Notes: a model not told the origin generated them from the sequence alone. A stretch of 64,000 nucleotides of DNA from Marsupella aquatica (GCA_973895155.1 OZ316891.1:5704001-5768000), one strand, 5' to 3'. Shown: positions 1 to 12,085, counted from the stretch's first letter. Program-made: numbers and translations.

Positions 1-2
1 AG

Positions 3-910
3 CCTCATGCACCCGACTCTAATGTCCCTGTAATCATCGGTTCGGACTCTTACAGGACGACAGGAACTGGAGAAGTGACAAAGGAGGTCTTTATCACCCC
101 GTTGGGATATCCCAAGTCCCCTCCTCGCTTCTATTTTATGTTTAATCAACCGATTTCCACGGAAGGTATGTGTGAAGCCTCTTAGAATGTCTTTCGTGCA
201 AGACTATTGCCATTATGCTTGCATTGCGTAGGTTTCAATCTGGACCCCCTTAAAAGGAGAAACGATGCTGCTTTTCCTCAACCATTTCGTACACTCAGAT
301 GTCACCCAAGTGGATAACGTCCCTCTGCGTCACCTCCTTGCCTGCTGCTTCACTTGAGCGTCAAGGTGGACCCACGCTTATTGTTGTATCATACAATTTC
401 ATTTTCTGTCTCCCCTTATCTCCACCGGGGGAGTCATACTTTTAATCTAGCTTTCTTCCCTTTTTCCCCTTACTTTCTTGGGGTTTTGCTAGAGGTTTTC
501 ACCAGGTCCTCTCTGGACTCATTCCTCCAATTTTGCTTGTACTTTGTTTGGCCATTTCTAGTAAAGTTTCTGCTGTCATGTCTCATTTTTGAATTCTTTC
601 AGTAGATGTTCCACTTGTTATTAAGCATTGTTTGTACTTGACGATCTTGTTTCTCTGTCCCTTTATGAGGGTATTAAGTACTGACTCCGATCTGCCTCAT
701 TAACAATGTCCCCGTCTTGTTGCAGGTATGCTTGATTCTATAAAAGATAGAGCTGTAACAGATCAACTCTACAGAAGGGTTCGAACGGACGTAGAATCGG
801 GTTTGGAGTATCTAGTCCAAAAGAGAAATCAAGACCCATACAAGGATTTTCTCCCAAGAGTTCTGTACGAGGCAACGAACGACGTACAAGCACCGACCTT
901 CGACTTTTAG
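3..910 (+). CDS. Phytyl ester synthase/DAGAT-like acyltransferase, C-terminal two exons (partial)
   Basis: The window opens inside an exon that is open from base 3 and ends at 165 (GAAG|GTATGT). The next exon starts at 726 after TTGTTGCAG. Phase 1 joins cleanly (G+GT=Gly) and the frame runs to the stop at 908-910. The joined product has the hallmarks I recall from the C-terminus of plastid phytyl ester synthases (PES1/PES2, the At1g54570 type): PPRFYFMFNQPI, then a helix with LYRRVRTDVESGLEYL, then KRNQDPYKDFLPRVLYEAT and a closing APTFDF. Family members esterify free phytol and fatty acids or make triacylglycerol in plastoglobules during chlorophyll turnover. Only the end of the acyltransferase half is present, so no catalytic HX4D box can be checked. 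The intron is 560 bp. Family assignment is from remembered sequence pattern; frame and splicing are seen directly. Confidence 0.72.
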
Positions 911-2449
911 ATAGTACTTCTATCTTACTTTTGCTCCAATTAGCGCAATTGTGGCTCCCCACTTCCGTTTGGGGATGATAATTTATACACTACATGGTCA
1001 CCCAGAGTAGCGAGCTAGCTCCTGTCCAGGTCTCTGGGCCTGGCCGCCCAGGATGTGGGTCTGCAACTGTCCCTATCCATTTTTGGCTAATTACCTGCTC
1101 CGGTCTTCTGTGACGCAATTTGAAATGTACGATTATTTGATGTAAGAGGTGAAGGTATTCATTGCTCTTCATCACCAACCTGGGAGATAATGACCCAAGA
1201 CAAGTCTCGTGGGTGGTGGTCTGTTTGTCGATGGTGAAAACGTCTCGTCTCATACTATTGACAAATTGTGCTGATCGGCTGGGACCGAATTTTTTATGCT
1301 TTCCTCTGATTTTAGATGATCTTGTAGCATTCCAACAAGATTTCCTTAGCTCTAGACCAGAATGTGATTGATATTAGAGAATTGGTGTGCCATCTCCTGA
1401 AAGCTGCAACCGCAGTTGTCCTTCTCTGTTTTCGTGATTTCCCAATCAATGACAGTAATTTCTGTCTTTGTGTGAATGTCACGATCCACATTGAAATCTA
1501 TGAAATTAAACTTTTGCTGTGGGGAGTTTGCCCAGCATAACGTTTGAAAACGAAAAAGGCCCTTTAAACTGAAGGAGAGTTAACAACGAAGACTAAGAAG
1601 GCATAACTCTCAAATCTGCAAGACATTCACTCATTTACACATTGAATAGACTATTTAAATGTAAGAAACGTCCTTTGTCACTCCTTACCTATGGTAGCTC
1701 TACTTTTATAAGCCCAGATACTATCCATACTTCTAATCGTATGCCTGGGTGCGATCTCCATTCTCGGTTGGCATTCTCGGAAACCCTGCTGCTTGCTTGG
1801 ATAGCACTATTTGTACAAGATATAAATTCTTCTCGCCGAAATAATCTGTCGTCAACATGCCCCATTCCTAAAACGATCTCCGAAATCTTTCGTCGAGAGC
1901 TGATGGGTTGCGCAGAAGTACGGTGATTCTTTCCCCCACTAGTCCAGTGCATCCTAGTGCCCGGTAGCTGCGCTTTCTGTAGGGCGAGTTTCCTGCTCTG
2001 GAAGAAGTGTGTCTGCTGGGCAGTGTTTCGAGAGAGATGTGAGCTCAAAGGATTGAGGGAAGGCGGGTGTTGGACTGGAGGATGGTAGCAACGAGGCTGG
2101 TTTAGTGATGGTTGGAGCTCGACGGTGTGGCAATACCGATTGGGGAGGTTAATGGTGAGTGTGTGAGTCAGGGTGACGTGTTGTTGAGCTCGGCTGTGTG
2201 CATGCTGTTCAATCCCCGTCGGCCACACTTTGAGGAGATTGATCGGGCAGGCGGTGAGGAGATTGATTGATGTGAAGGGGGCTGAAGCGAAGCGAAGCGA
2301 ATTGATAGGTATGGAGTGTGAATTCTTATGATGTTGTATTCATTGGCGAATTCAGAGGTATGGACTATGGAGGGTAGAGTCGTAGTGTGCACTAGCCTTC
2401 TGTGGTACCACGGACAGGGCGAGTGGAACTTTGGAGGCGTCGGCAATTG
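911..2449. other. Intergenic: 3' flank of acyltransferase gene and upstream region of LRR gene
   Basis: No convincing coding sequence. Open frames on both strands here are short and have no recognisable motifs. The stretch just before the LRR gene (about 2000-2400) is G-rich with a small GAAGC run at 2286-2300 and should hold that gene's promoter and 5' UTR, but I see no clear TATA box. Confidence 0.4.
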
Positions 2450-4750
2450 ATGAATTCTTTAGTCGAAATGTGGAAGGGAAGCAGAGGTTCCATGCCTGAA
2501 ACGAGTAGAGAGAAACCATGTTTGAGAAACTGGTGTTGGCATATTGCGACGATTCTGGCGGTGGTCTTGCTAAATCTATCCAATGCACGCTCCCTCTCTG
2601 ATTACGAAGCTCTCCTCGGTTTCAAAGCTGGAATCAGTGAGGACCCACGGGCGTCCCTCGAAAATTGGCTGCCTGGGACCCAACACTGTAATTGGTATGG
2701 AGTCACATGTGACAAGGGCACGGAGTCCGTCAGTAAACTTCAGCTTAGGTCAGGCCTAAGTGGTACGTTGGATCCTGCATTGGCCAGTCTGCAACAGCTG
2801 GTCGAAATTGATTTGGAAGGAAACAACTTCTTTGGGGGTATTCCTGAAGCATTGGGTTCTCTCCCGAACTTGGTCAATTTCTTCCTTGGGAATAATCATC
2901 TTTCTGGTCAAGTACCGAAAGCCTTTGGCAAGATGGAGAACCTCGAGCAGCTTTCTTTGGGGGGAGGAAATGAGTTGTCTGGTCCCTTCCCACATGAGCT
3001 GTGCAACCTTACCACGCTAAAACTGTTAGATTTAGGCCAGAATTTCATGGAAGGAGAGTTTCCATCGTGTATTGGAAACCTCACGAACTTGCAGGCGCTG
3101 GATCTTTCTTATTATTACATTACTGATGGGGCAGAAATAGCTGTCACTCTCAGCGGCCTCTCCAATTTACGGAGTTTGAACTTTTTTGGAATGGGCCTGT
3201 CAGGAAGTATTCCTGAATGGCTCGGATCTCTTTCGAAGTTAACTTATGTGGACCTACAATGGAACGCTCTTACTGGAGGCATTCCACCTTCTTTGAGAAA
3301 CTTGGAGGAGCTCACCGTCCTTGAGCTTGGATCTAATGAGCTTACTGGAGAGATCCCTGAGTTTCTGGGGAAGATGTACAAGCTTCGCTCCCTCGGCCTT
3401 GGGTATAACGGTCTTGTTGGGAAAATTCCGCCATCGTTGGGGAATTTGTCTCAACTGAATGATTTAAAGCTTCAGTTGAATGAGCTTGTTGGGGAAATTC
3501 CGTCTTCGTTGGGAGGCTTGCTGGAGTTATCAGAGTTAAACGTCGGTCTTAATAAACTCAGTGGACAAATTCCGACATCATTCGGTGCGCTGTCTAAGCT
3601 GACTTCTCTGGATGTGAAGTCCAATGCGATTGGAGGAATGATCCCAGATACATTGGGCAACTTGTCGGTGCTAAATTATCTGTATCTCTCACGGAATGCA
3701 CTCATTGGAGAGATCCCGGATTCACTATGCAAGTTGGTGGAGCTGAAGTCTTTGAACCTGGATTTCAATAAGCTCACAGGGAAGATACCGTCATCCTTTG
3801 GGGATTTGTCAAGCCTGCTCTATCTCGATCTTCAATCCAACTTCCTGTCGGGAACAGTTCCGGAATCTTTTGGCAATCTCTCAATTGTCGACAACCTTTA
3901 CTTGAGTAGGAACTATTTGGAAGGAAGATTACCTGTGTCTCTGTTTAACTTACCAGATCTCTTTCATCTTGACCTCAGCTACAACCAATTCGAGGAACTT
4001 CCAAAGTGTTTGTGCAACTTGTCGTCAATCATATCTCTTGCATTGCAGTATAATTCTCTCACAGGACCCTTGCCGATGTGCTTGGACGAGCTACCAAATC
4101 TGCGTGACCTGGACCTCAGTTCTAACAGGCTTAGTGGGCATTTAACGTGTCTTGGCGATAGCAATAACATGTCACAGTTACTGACCTTGAATCTGTCTTC
4201 GAATATCATTAGAGGTGGTATACCAGCATCTTTATCAGCTCTGCCAAAGTTGAGTGTTCTTGATTTGTCCCAGAATGAGCTGGGTGGAGAAATGCCGAAC
4301 TCTCTGGGAGCGTTGTCAACTTTGACTTACCTTGGTCTGAGGTGTACCAACCTCACTGGTCCCATTCCTGCGACCGTTGGTAGTCTTTATTCGTTGAAGT
4401 CGCTCGACATTTCTAGGAATAAGCTCGAGGGCTCCATTCCAGGGAGTTTAGCAAACCTGTCCAAGCTTGAATCATTGGATTTGTCCACCAACAAGTTGTC
4501 GGGACCTATCCGATTAGAGCTTGCATCGTCGTTGACCGCTTTGAAGTTTTTGAATCTGTCCTACAACTCTTTATCAGGCTCAATACCTCAAGGATCCCAC
4601 TTTTCTTCATTTGGGCCATCGTCCTTTGAAGGAAACCCCGAGCTCTGTGGGCATCCTCTGCCTCCATGTTCACTGGCCTTTACCTCCGAGGTTGAATGTT
4701 TGCTTGGTCCTAGGTCAGCTGATCTCGTTGTAAGACCCAGAGATTTATAG
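2450..4750 (+). CDS. Secreted leucine-rich repeat protein (receptor-like protein without membrane helix or kinase)
   Basis: Single-exon gene of 766 residues from the ATG at 2450; a second ATG at 2468 is an alternative start. A hydrophobic signal-type segment (about residues 29-46, ATILAVVLLNLSNA) is followed by an LRRNT_2 cap (DYEALLGFKAGI...CNWYGVTCD). About 25 plant extracellular LRRs of the LxxLxLxxNxLxGxIPxxLGxL type come next. The C-terminal cap reads FEGNPELCGHPLPPC. In LRR receptor kinases and RLPs this cap is normally followed by a juxtamembrane region, a transmembrane helix and often a kinase. Here only about 27 residues remain before the stop and none is a membrane helix, so the product should be secreted. 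An AATAAA at 4806 lies 56 bases after the stop. A LINE has inserted just downstream (TSD begins 4818). Role in ligand binding or defence is inferred from family only. Confidence 0.85.
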   Translation: MNSLVEMWKGSRGSMPETSREKPCLRNWCWHIATILAVVLLNLSNARSLSDYEALLGFKAGISEDPRASLENWLPGTQHCNWYGVTCDKGTESVSKLQLRSGLSGTLDPALASLQQLVEIDLEGNNFFGGIPEALGSLPNLVNFFLGNNHLSGQVPKAFGKMENLEQLSLGGGNELSGPFPHELCNLTTLKLLDLGQNFMEGEFPSCIGNLTNLQALDLSYYYITDGAEIAVTLSGLSNLRSLNFFGMGLSGSIPEWLGSLSKLTYVDLQWNALTGGIPPSLRNLEELTVLELGSNELTGEIPEFLGKMYKLRSLGLGYNGLVGKIPPSLGNLSQLNDLKLQLNELVGEIPSSLGGLLELSELNVGLNKLSGQIPTSFGALSKLTSLDVKSNAIGGMIPDTLGNLSVLNYLYLSRNALIGEIPDSLCKLVELKSLNLDFNKLTGKIPSSFGDLSSLLYLDLQSNFLSGTVPESFGNLSIVDNLYLSRNYLEGRLPVSLFNLPDLFHLDLSYNQFEELPKCLCNLSSIISLALQYNSLTGPLPMCLDELPNLRDLDLSSNRLSGHLTCLGDSNNMSQLLTLNLSSNIIRGGIPASLSALPKLSVLDLSQNELGGEMPNSLGALSTLTYLGLRCTNLTGPIPATVGSLYSLKSLDISRNKLEGSIPGSLANLSKLESLDLSTNKLSGPIRLELASSLTALKFLNLSYNSLSGSIPQGSHFSSFGPSSFEGNPELCGHPLPPCSLAFTSEVECLLGPRSADLVVRPRDL

Positions 4751-4805
4751 ATCTGCTTACGATCTTATTGTTTTCCCGGCACTGGTGAAAGTGCCAAAAT
4801 GCTGC

Positions 4806-4811
4806 AATAAA
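4806..4811 (+). terminator. Polyadenylation signal AATAAA of the LRR gene
   Basis: AATAAA lies 56 bases after the LRR stop codon and 7 bases before the LINE target-site duplication, so the insertion lies at or just past the expected cleavage zone. A second AATAAA lies on the far side of the LINE near 12155, in what was originally contiguous sequence. Confidence 0.5.
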
Positions 4812-4817
4812 GCAAGG

Positions 4818-4833
4818 TGGTACTCATATTATT
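4818..4833 (+). repeat. LINE target-site duplication, copy at 3' end of element
   Basis: TGGTACTCATATTATT is found here and again, identical, at 12086-12101. The flanking bases differ (G/C before, C/G after), so the duplication is 16 bp. It brackets the minus-strand LINE exactly. Confidence 0.9.
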
Positions 4834-5129
4834 CCTTGAATCGTTTTAAATTTTTATAAAATTTTGGCCACGCAAACCCCGTGGCGGAGGGAACAATCAG
4901 GATCCAAAGGCAGAACACCCTAACAGCCCAGCCAAGCAACGTACCACAAGCAGAGGCAAGCACAGCAATCAAGCACAAGTACCCGCAGAGCAGCAAGGGG
5001 CATCTCCCACTCAGCCACCAGCAGGCACCGAGCAGAATCAGCTTAGCCCGATGAGATCCATATATCCCTACGACCCAGCCATTCTAGTCTTTCCCTATTT
5101 ATCATTTCCTTAGCATGTAACAGTCTTGT

Positions 5130-8100
5130 TTACCTATTGCACAATGGTAATGTAAGCAGTATAGCAGAAACGTGATCTGCTGCCTCTGATAGTATGAATC
5201 TAAAGTCCATTTTCCTGGTCCCACTCTCCTGAAACATGTGTTCATTACGTCCCAGCCACAAGGTCCACAACATCTGATAGAGAACCACCATCCTTACCGT
5301 TTTGTGGTGGTGTTTGCCAATTGCTGAGTCCACCATTCCAATCAGCCCTCCCGTATATCCAGCCAGCATACCACCAAAGCTCAGTGAACAAAGGGCCCAG
5401 CATTTCTGTGGGTGTGAGCACTCAAGAAATAAGTGTGGAATTGTTTCCAGTTTCCCAGGGCAGAGCTTGCATTCCCCACTGCCCTTGCCAATCTTAACAG
5501 CCCTCACCCCAGTGAACATCCCTGACGCAATTACTCGACACATAAAGGTCTTCACTCTCATTGCCATTCCTGAACCCCATATGCCCATCCAGTATTTTGT
5601 CGTGCACATACATATCGTTACACAACATACATCGCTTGTCACACATATCCAAGCATAGTCACAATCTAACGACACAAACCTAAGAGAATGATCTACAAAT
5701 GGAACCCATGTCCATACATGCCCAAAATCCACAATAATCTTCTTCAATAGTGTAAATCGAACAACGATTGGTGCTAGTCCAACAACGATCCCATCCGACG
5801 CGATCACACATGTATGTCAAGCCCAACGCACCTTGTGCTTCAAGGAATCCACGTTACATGCACACAACCTGGTCAGCCACACCATAGCCACCAAGCTCAT
5901 GCTCAAAGGCTCAACATTGAAAGATGAGGCCTTTGAGCCAACACAGGGGGATAACTATCCCTCACACCAACTCAAACTAAACACAATGCTCATATAGCAC
6001 ACATACAAAACCTCTATACCTAGATAGTATGATATACTTTACTACCACTCTAAATGGTGTGACAATTTGTTTCAGTCCAACTCAGACTTGCCTTTCCCCC
6101 ATGTCCTGTTCAGAGATTGTGAATCGCTAATCACCGGTCTGAGCAACCGATATGCTCGTCTATCAGGGATCCTAAAGCATCTCATGGGAACAGGTTGATC
6201 AGCCCAGCACCAGCTGCTAGGGCCAGGTTCTGCCCCCCCCACTCACATAGTGGAATGTCTTGCAGTGCGTCAATGAATTTACGTCCTAAACTCCGTTGCA
6301 GAGTTGTAATCCCCCTCAGATGCTCCCATCTCCCTTCCAGCATTCGCCATTCCATTCCTTCCTCCGACCATAGATCCTGTATGCTCCTAATACCCAAGCG
6401 CCCGCAAATCACAGTAGTTGCCTCCCGATCTGCATTGCTCCATGTCTGGAAGCCCTTCATACACCTGAGCACGTCCCCCACCGACCACCGTCCAGGTATC
6501 CTCTCCGTTGGACAGAAGATCAAACTTGCCCGAAGGAGCTCCCATGCTTTCCACAGCCCACCCGTGTAGGCTAAACCGTGCAACGCTCCCAGATTGCATA
6601 GCAGCATCTTGTCCCAAAAGGAATAGTTGTTCCTTCTCACCACCCTGAAGTTTGTCCACCCTATCAGGTTTAGGTTCTCAGCAAACATGCAGGCCCATTC
6701 CGAGTCCGGGAAGTCAATCGCACTAGTAAACCATTTAGCCAACAGCGCATCCGAGTGGCTACGGAAGTCCTTGATACCTAGCCCCCCCTCCGTCTGAGGT
6801 CGAGAGATCCTGGCCCAAGATACCAGAGGTAACCTACGGCCCCCCTCCGCATTGTATCCCCACAAGAAATCTCTGCAAAGTGTTGTCATTTTCCTAGCCA
6901 AACCATTTGATGCTTTAAGAAACATAGAGTGATAAATCGTAATTGCCTGTAATATGTGACGTACCAACAGTACCCTACCAGTGAATGTCAGCATCTTATT
7001 TGCCCATGATGACAACCGTAGTCCAATCTTGTCAAGAACAAAGCAGTGAAGCTGCTCAGTCTTCAGGTTCACTCCCAATGGCGCCCCCAGATATTTCTGC
7101 AGCTCTCCCCTTGCGCTTATCACACAGCCAGTTTCCCTTAGCCATCTCGGAATTTCCCCCAGCACAATAGGAATCACCATATATTTCTTCAAGTTAAGTC
7201 GGGCCCCCGTGGCCACTTCGTAACATTCAATCACTTTAGTTACCTGATGAAAACTCGTCTCAGTTGCCGGGATGAACATTCCCAGATCATCCGCAAAAAA
7301 ACGATAACAAATATTTAGTGCCTCAGATACCTGTATCCCAGCTAGTTGGCCCGCAGCAAGCTCAGCATTCATGAGATCCATTAATGGCTGTGTGGAGATG
7401 ACAAATAGGAGTGGCAAAAGGGGGCATCCCTGTCTGACTGCCCTCTTTAAACCAATCTCCATCGAGCATTCCATTCAAGTGTACCATCGACGTTGCATTC
7501 GAGAGCAGTGCCTGCACCAGTTTAATAAAATTGCTGCTAATTCCTAAGAGATGCATTGTCTCCCATATGTAGTCATGCTCAACTCTATCAAATGCCTTCT
7601 CGAAATCTAGCTTAAGGAAAAGAGCCTCTTGCTTCCTATTTTTCAGCCAGTCGATCATTAACCAAGCTAACAAAATATTCTCAAGAATGTTTCTCCCAGG
7701 GATAAAGTCTGTCTGTTGCGGACTAATGAGCTTGGGCAGAATTGCAATCAGTCTGAGTGCCAAGATCTTAGCAATCAGCTTGTAGATGGTGTTCAACATG
7801 GTTAACGGCCTCCAATCCTTCAGCATCCTCTTATCCGGCTTCTTGGGGATGAACTTTATTGTCCCCTCCTTTATCCCACTTGCCAACTTTCCAGTCAGCC
7901 AAAATTCTTGAATCATAGCAACCAGATCCTCTTGCATGAACTCCCAGCACTCCTGGTATATCTCCGTTGACAGTCCATCCGGACCAGGGGCCTTATCTTT
8001 AGGTAGCATCCACAGGTTTCCTTAATTTCTTGACTTGTGGGTAACCTCTCCATCCTGGCTATCTCCGAAGGGCTTAATATTGCTCGCGTGTGTTCAAGCA

Positions 8101-9393
8101 ATTTACTGCGTTCCTTAAGTGTATCACTCCTTTCTTGTCTATTGGGCTCCCCAGGCAAGTACAGTTCCATGCACGTCCTTTCTACTTCTCTCATGATCAG
8201 TGCTGCGTCAGTGATCACCCGTCCTCCTCCAAGCAGCAGACTCTTCATTGCCTCCCGCTCCCTCTTGGCTTTCACCGTAGCAAAATAGAATCTTGAGGGT
8301 TCCTCTCCCTCCCCCAGCCATTTAATTTGTGCTAGTCGTCTTCCTCTGTGTGCCTCCTCCAATTCCGAAGCATGTAATAGATCTTCCGTGTCGATATACT
8401 CCCTCAATTGATCTCCTGTGCATTCTTCCAAGATTGTCACCTTTAGTACCCGTAGTTGATTGCGTAGGAGTTGCATCGCTTCATCCTGTTGCTTTGGTGT
8501 TGCCTACTTCTCCTTGTATATTCTCCTCAAGTTGCGACTGGCCAGGTCAAAAGCCAATATTGGTTCCACACAACTCCCCTTTCCTTCCTGCCATGCCGCT
8601 TACAATGCCTCAACATAACCCACCATCCTCGCCACTGCAGGATTGGCACGAAACATCTGTATCCTTGCCCGAGGGCGGTCTCCCCTTTGTTCATCTATCA
8701 GGCGCAAACTTACTAATACAGGATCATGATCGGACAGGGCCGATCCACCGTCATGCTCTAATTCCCTGAGTTGCTCAATCCATTCTCCGTTATCGCTCAT
8801 GTAGAATCTATCGAGCCTAGATTGCACCATTACTCCGTTCCTGTTCCTTTGCCACGTGAAGCCAGACCCCTTGGCCCCCCCGTTGAATAATATAGCATCC
8901 ACTAAGTTAAACCTTACTTAAAAAAAACGCCAGACCTCCGCTTCCCGGCGGGGAACCGCCTGTCGAGTCTTCTCTCCGCTCCGTCATGTTAAAGTCACCA
9001 CAAACCACCCAATTGGCCTGTGGCAGCCTCAGCTTCAACTCGTTCCATAAAATTGCCCGTCGTCTAGGGGAACTGGCAATGCCAATTTTATGCCAATTCC
9101 ACAATAGCCCAAGCGGCTCTCCCGAGATCCACCATTCCCGTGGCAATCAGTTTAATATCTAGATTAATTAGTAGGGAAGTTCCTCCACGGCCCTCCTCTG
9201 GAGCAGAAGTAATGCATTGATACGATGGCAGTATGGCTCTCAGTGCAATGTTAAATCTAAATTGGTCAGCTTTGATTTCTTGCAAGGCTAAAATATCCAG
9301 TCGTTCCCTTCTCGATTGTATCCAGTTTTTTAAAGCGTTCTTCCTGTTGGGCTCACATAGCCCACACACATTCCATGAGGCCAGCTTCAACAT
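5130..9393 (-). pseudogene. LINE ORF2: endonuclease-reverse transcriptase, broken
   Basis: Reading from the ATG at 9393, the product opens with MLKLASWNVCGL, the usual start of an EEP-type endonuclease. WVVCGDFNM (around 9020) and LSDHDPVLVSL (around 8715) are further endonuclease motifs. The reverse transcriptase follows with APGPDG, KLDFEKAFD (motif A, about 7600), RQGCP (motif B, about 7440) and FADD (catalytic motif C, about 7290). A zf-RVT region with CKLC...HLFLEC lies at about 5480-5400. The frame is broken near 9110, 8900, 8480, 8000 and 7450, stops at 6182, and decays from 6180 to 5810 before the zf-RVT frame. The protein would nick target DNA and copy the element RNA, but this copy cannot encode an intact version. 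Confidence 0.88.
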
Positions 9394-9479
9394 ATCCTCC
9401 TTAGAATGCCTCCCTTCACCCGCGGACCACTCAGTGCAGTAGATGGATACGGCTACCTGAAGATTTGCCCGAGCCCTCA

Positions 9480-11401
9480 CTATCGCTCCTGCGAATCCTT
9501 GGCATATATTGCTATTACTGTTTCCCCTGCCTCCTCCATTTGCCAGTCCACACTCGTTGTAGGAGCAGTGTCCGGTGTTCCCTTGCCCGCCTCTCCACTT
9601 GGAGTAGCAATATCGGTTATTAGTCCTCCATCCTCCTCCACGGGTGCAATCTTAATGCTTTGCCCTGCATCAGATACCACAGGAAGTGAGAAATTGAGGG
9701 ACCGTTGCTTTTTGGCCTCTTGAGGAGCTCGGTCTTTCTTGGTAGCAGGTGGCGTCCTTTTGTCCAGCTTTCTGGCTCTTTGCTTTCCTTTGCTGGATAC
9801 ATAGTCTTCGTACTCAGACATGTCAGCATCAGTATCGCCGTGGTAGGAGAATGCTTCAGGGTCCACGCCTTCGCTAAGTGCTTCATTAGATGCTGCCGTC
9901 TCAGAGGTAGCCACAGGGGCAGGTGCAAAGCTTTGTGCCTCAGCATCCAGTGTCTTTCGTATTAGTGTCTCCGAGGTTGCTAAATCTACCTTCGCTTCCA
10001 GTCCACCTGGTGGCATCAACAAAGTATTAGCTGTCCCTTGATCATCCGATTTATGCCTGCTAGAATTCCCATTCCCCGCATCACCATGGGAGAGAGGAGC
10101 AGCCTCTGCTTCCTTCCTCATCAAGGATTCCACCGCAAGTAAATCCGTTGTGATGGAATTGCGCTCTTCCGGGGCAGGCAAGCTCGCACCTTGCCGAACT
10201 CGGAGGTTCATAGCTAATTGCGCCCTTAGGACCTCTTTTGGGTTCCCTCCGCAATCTCATCCAATTCCTCCGGAGAGTCATCATTCTCTTCTTCCTTGTT
10301 TTCCTGGTCCGCTTCTGCAACTACATCCCTTCCTTCCCTACATTCCCTAGCTAGATGTCCTTTCTTTATTGCACTTAAAGCAGTGAAATGGAATGTTTTT
10401 AAACAAAATTGGTTGCCATATGATTATGTCACTCTGAGGCACCTCCCTCTCCGTGTCCCAAAGGATACAGGCCCTATCGTGCGGATAGGAGCTGTAGTCA
10501 TCTCCTTGGATATAGTGTAGTAGCTTCCCAAGTGATTCTGCAATCTTAATCCTGCACCCTTCTAACACCAGCGCCCGGAATGGAAGCTCAATCCAAACAG
10601 GTAGCTTTGTGTATTTCGCGGATCTGATGTCGAATGAGGGGTCCCAAGGGAACATAAACACCAATTTACGCTCGAGAAACCAAGGTGCAGATTCCCGAGC
10701 CAGATCACGAGGATCCGCCTTTTCGAATACTATCAGGTAAAAGACTTTCCCCACAAATTTAACCTGTAGCACTGGCCAATTTCGCCCTGCTACCATCCAG
10801 TCTTCCACCCATGCCCGAAAAGTGGGTAGCATAGGGGTCCAGTCAGTAAAATAACAGAGCATTGCGCAGTTGTATAACTGCCTAACATTACTCGCAGCTT
10901 CTTCCAGGCTCCATTCCACCGTAGTGTATAGCTTCGTGTTCCAATCCCCCTTTGAGTTTTCTGCAATCTCCTTTAATATGTTAATACATTTATCCGACAC
11001 CCCTTCCCTCTCTTGTCCTTCCTGATTCGCCGTTGTTGCCTCCTCGTTCCGATTGCCAAGGTTCGCGGATTGCGGATGCAAAGTCGCAGTTCCGTTGCCA
11101 TTGTCAAGCCCGGGGGTTGGTTTGTTGTCGTGTGGGATCTCATGACCCCATCTCTCTCAGTGAGAGGTTGAGCCACCCTTTCAGCCCCCTCCCCACGCGC
11201 CGTTTGGATTCCTCGCATCTCACGCGAGTCCGGGGGGTCCTTGCGGACACGATCAGAGTTGGCATATAGATCAAAGGGCTCTTGGGCAACAAAATAAGGA
11301 CGTCTTTGTGGAGCCCTCTGCGGGCCACGATCATGCGTTGCCGCTTCCCCACGAGAATCCTGTGCACTGTATCTCAAGCTATCTTCACCGTGAGTTGTCA
11401 T
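9480..11401 (-). pseudogene. LINE ORF1: DUF4283/zinc-knuckle nucleic-acid-binding protein, broken
   Basis: Starts at an ATG at 11401. After a low-complexity charged leader and a frame change near 11000, the segment 10960-10400 has the pattern of the plant L1 ORF1 DUF4283 domain (tryptophan-rich, with PWFLERKLVFMFPWDPSFD). A CX2CX4HX4C zinc knuckle follows at about 10385-10340, but the frame shifts in its middle: CFKCNK is read in one frame and KGHLAREC in the next. An acidic stretch and a hydrophilic tail end at the stop at 9480, with another shift near 10235. ORF1 proteins coat the LINE RNA. ORF2 begins 87 bases after the ORF1 stop. Confidence 0.82.
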
Positions 11402-12085
11402 ATCTTTGCTGCAAATCGAAGTGGGTGAGAAAGAGTATAGCAGTGTAGCTTCTTACCTCAAAAAAAGTTACTCTTTGTTAAACCAGTAGTGCCAATCAAC
11501 CCCGCCTCTCTCGGATTATCGCAACGTACTCACCACCTTTTCTTACTCCCGTTCTTCCCGTCCCTTCACTGTTCCCCGCGCCTTCACCCTATCCGATACG
11601 TCTCCTACCCTCCTCAAATCTTCACTGTTCCCTCCCTGTCCCTTCGTCCAGCCCTATCTTTGGCGCAATCCTTTGCTCCCCCATTCTCCCCGAGGTGATC
11701 TCCCTTCTCAACCTCGTCTCTCCCGTGCTTCCTTACCTTTCTGCCTTAACTATCCCCAATCTTCGTTTACTGTTCCGCCAGTCCTCCATTTTGCCGCAGT
11801 TTGTCACTCCTTCTTCCCTTCTATCTCTCTGCCAGGTGCAACGGTTTTACCGTCAATCCTCTAAGTTCGCGCAACCTAATATCCTCGATAGCCCATGTAC
11901 TTTCGATCCTAAACCATACTCAGCGAGATTAATCTTGATCACTAACGCCACCGCACCTCATTCATCAGATCCCCCTTATAAACTTAATCCCCCGAGGATG
12001 GTCCCACCCAACACCAATCCGTCCGTAAGGCCACAGGTTCACAAGCGCACCTCAGCACCCCAATCGTCAGCCCCCCTTCAAGATC

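Larger units (their letters stand above)
4834..12085 (-). mobile_element. L1-type non-LTR retrotransposon (LINE), near full length, inactivated
   Basis: A 7252-bp element read on the minus strand: 5' UTR (about 12085-11402), ORF1 (11401-9480), ORF2 (9393-5130), then an AT-rich 3' end. A 16-bp direct duplication flanks it, typical of target-primed reverse transcription. ORF1 has a DUF4283-type domain and a zinc knuckle. ORF2 has an endonuclease, a reverse transcriptase and a zf-RVT C-terminal region, the standard plant L1 order. No long poly(A) tract is seen at the 3' junction; the minus strand ends in TTTAAAACGATTCAAGG next to the duplication. Several frameshifts and stops show that this copy is dead. 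The perfect duplication suggests that insertion is not very ancient. Confidence 0.92.

Noticed and set aside
1689-2228. 179-residue minus-strand frame upstream of the LRR gene
   Set aside because: His/Ser/Pro-rich composition, no motif, and it does not begin with a well-placed start; likely chance.
2402-2449. LRR protein start at 2402
   Set aside because: That codon is GTG; the first ATG in frame is at 2450.
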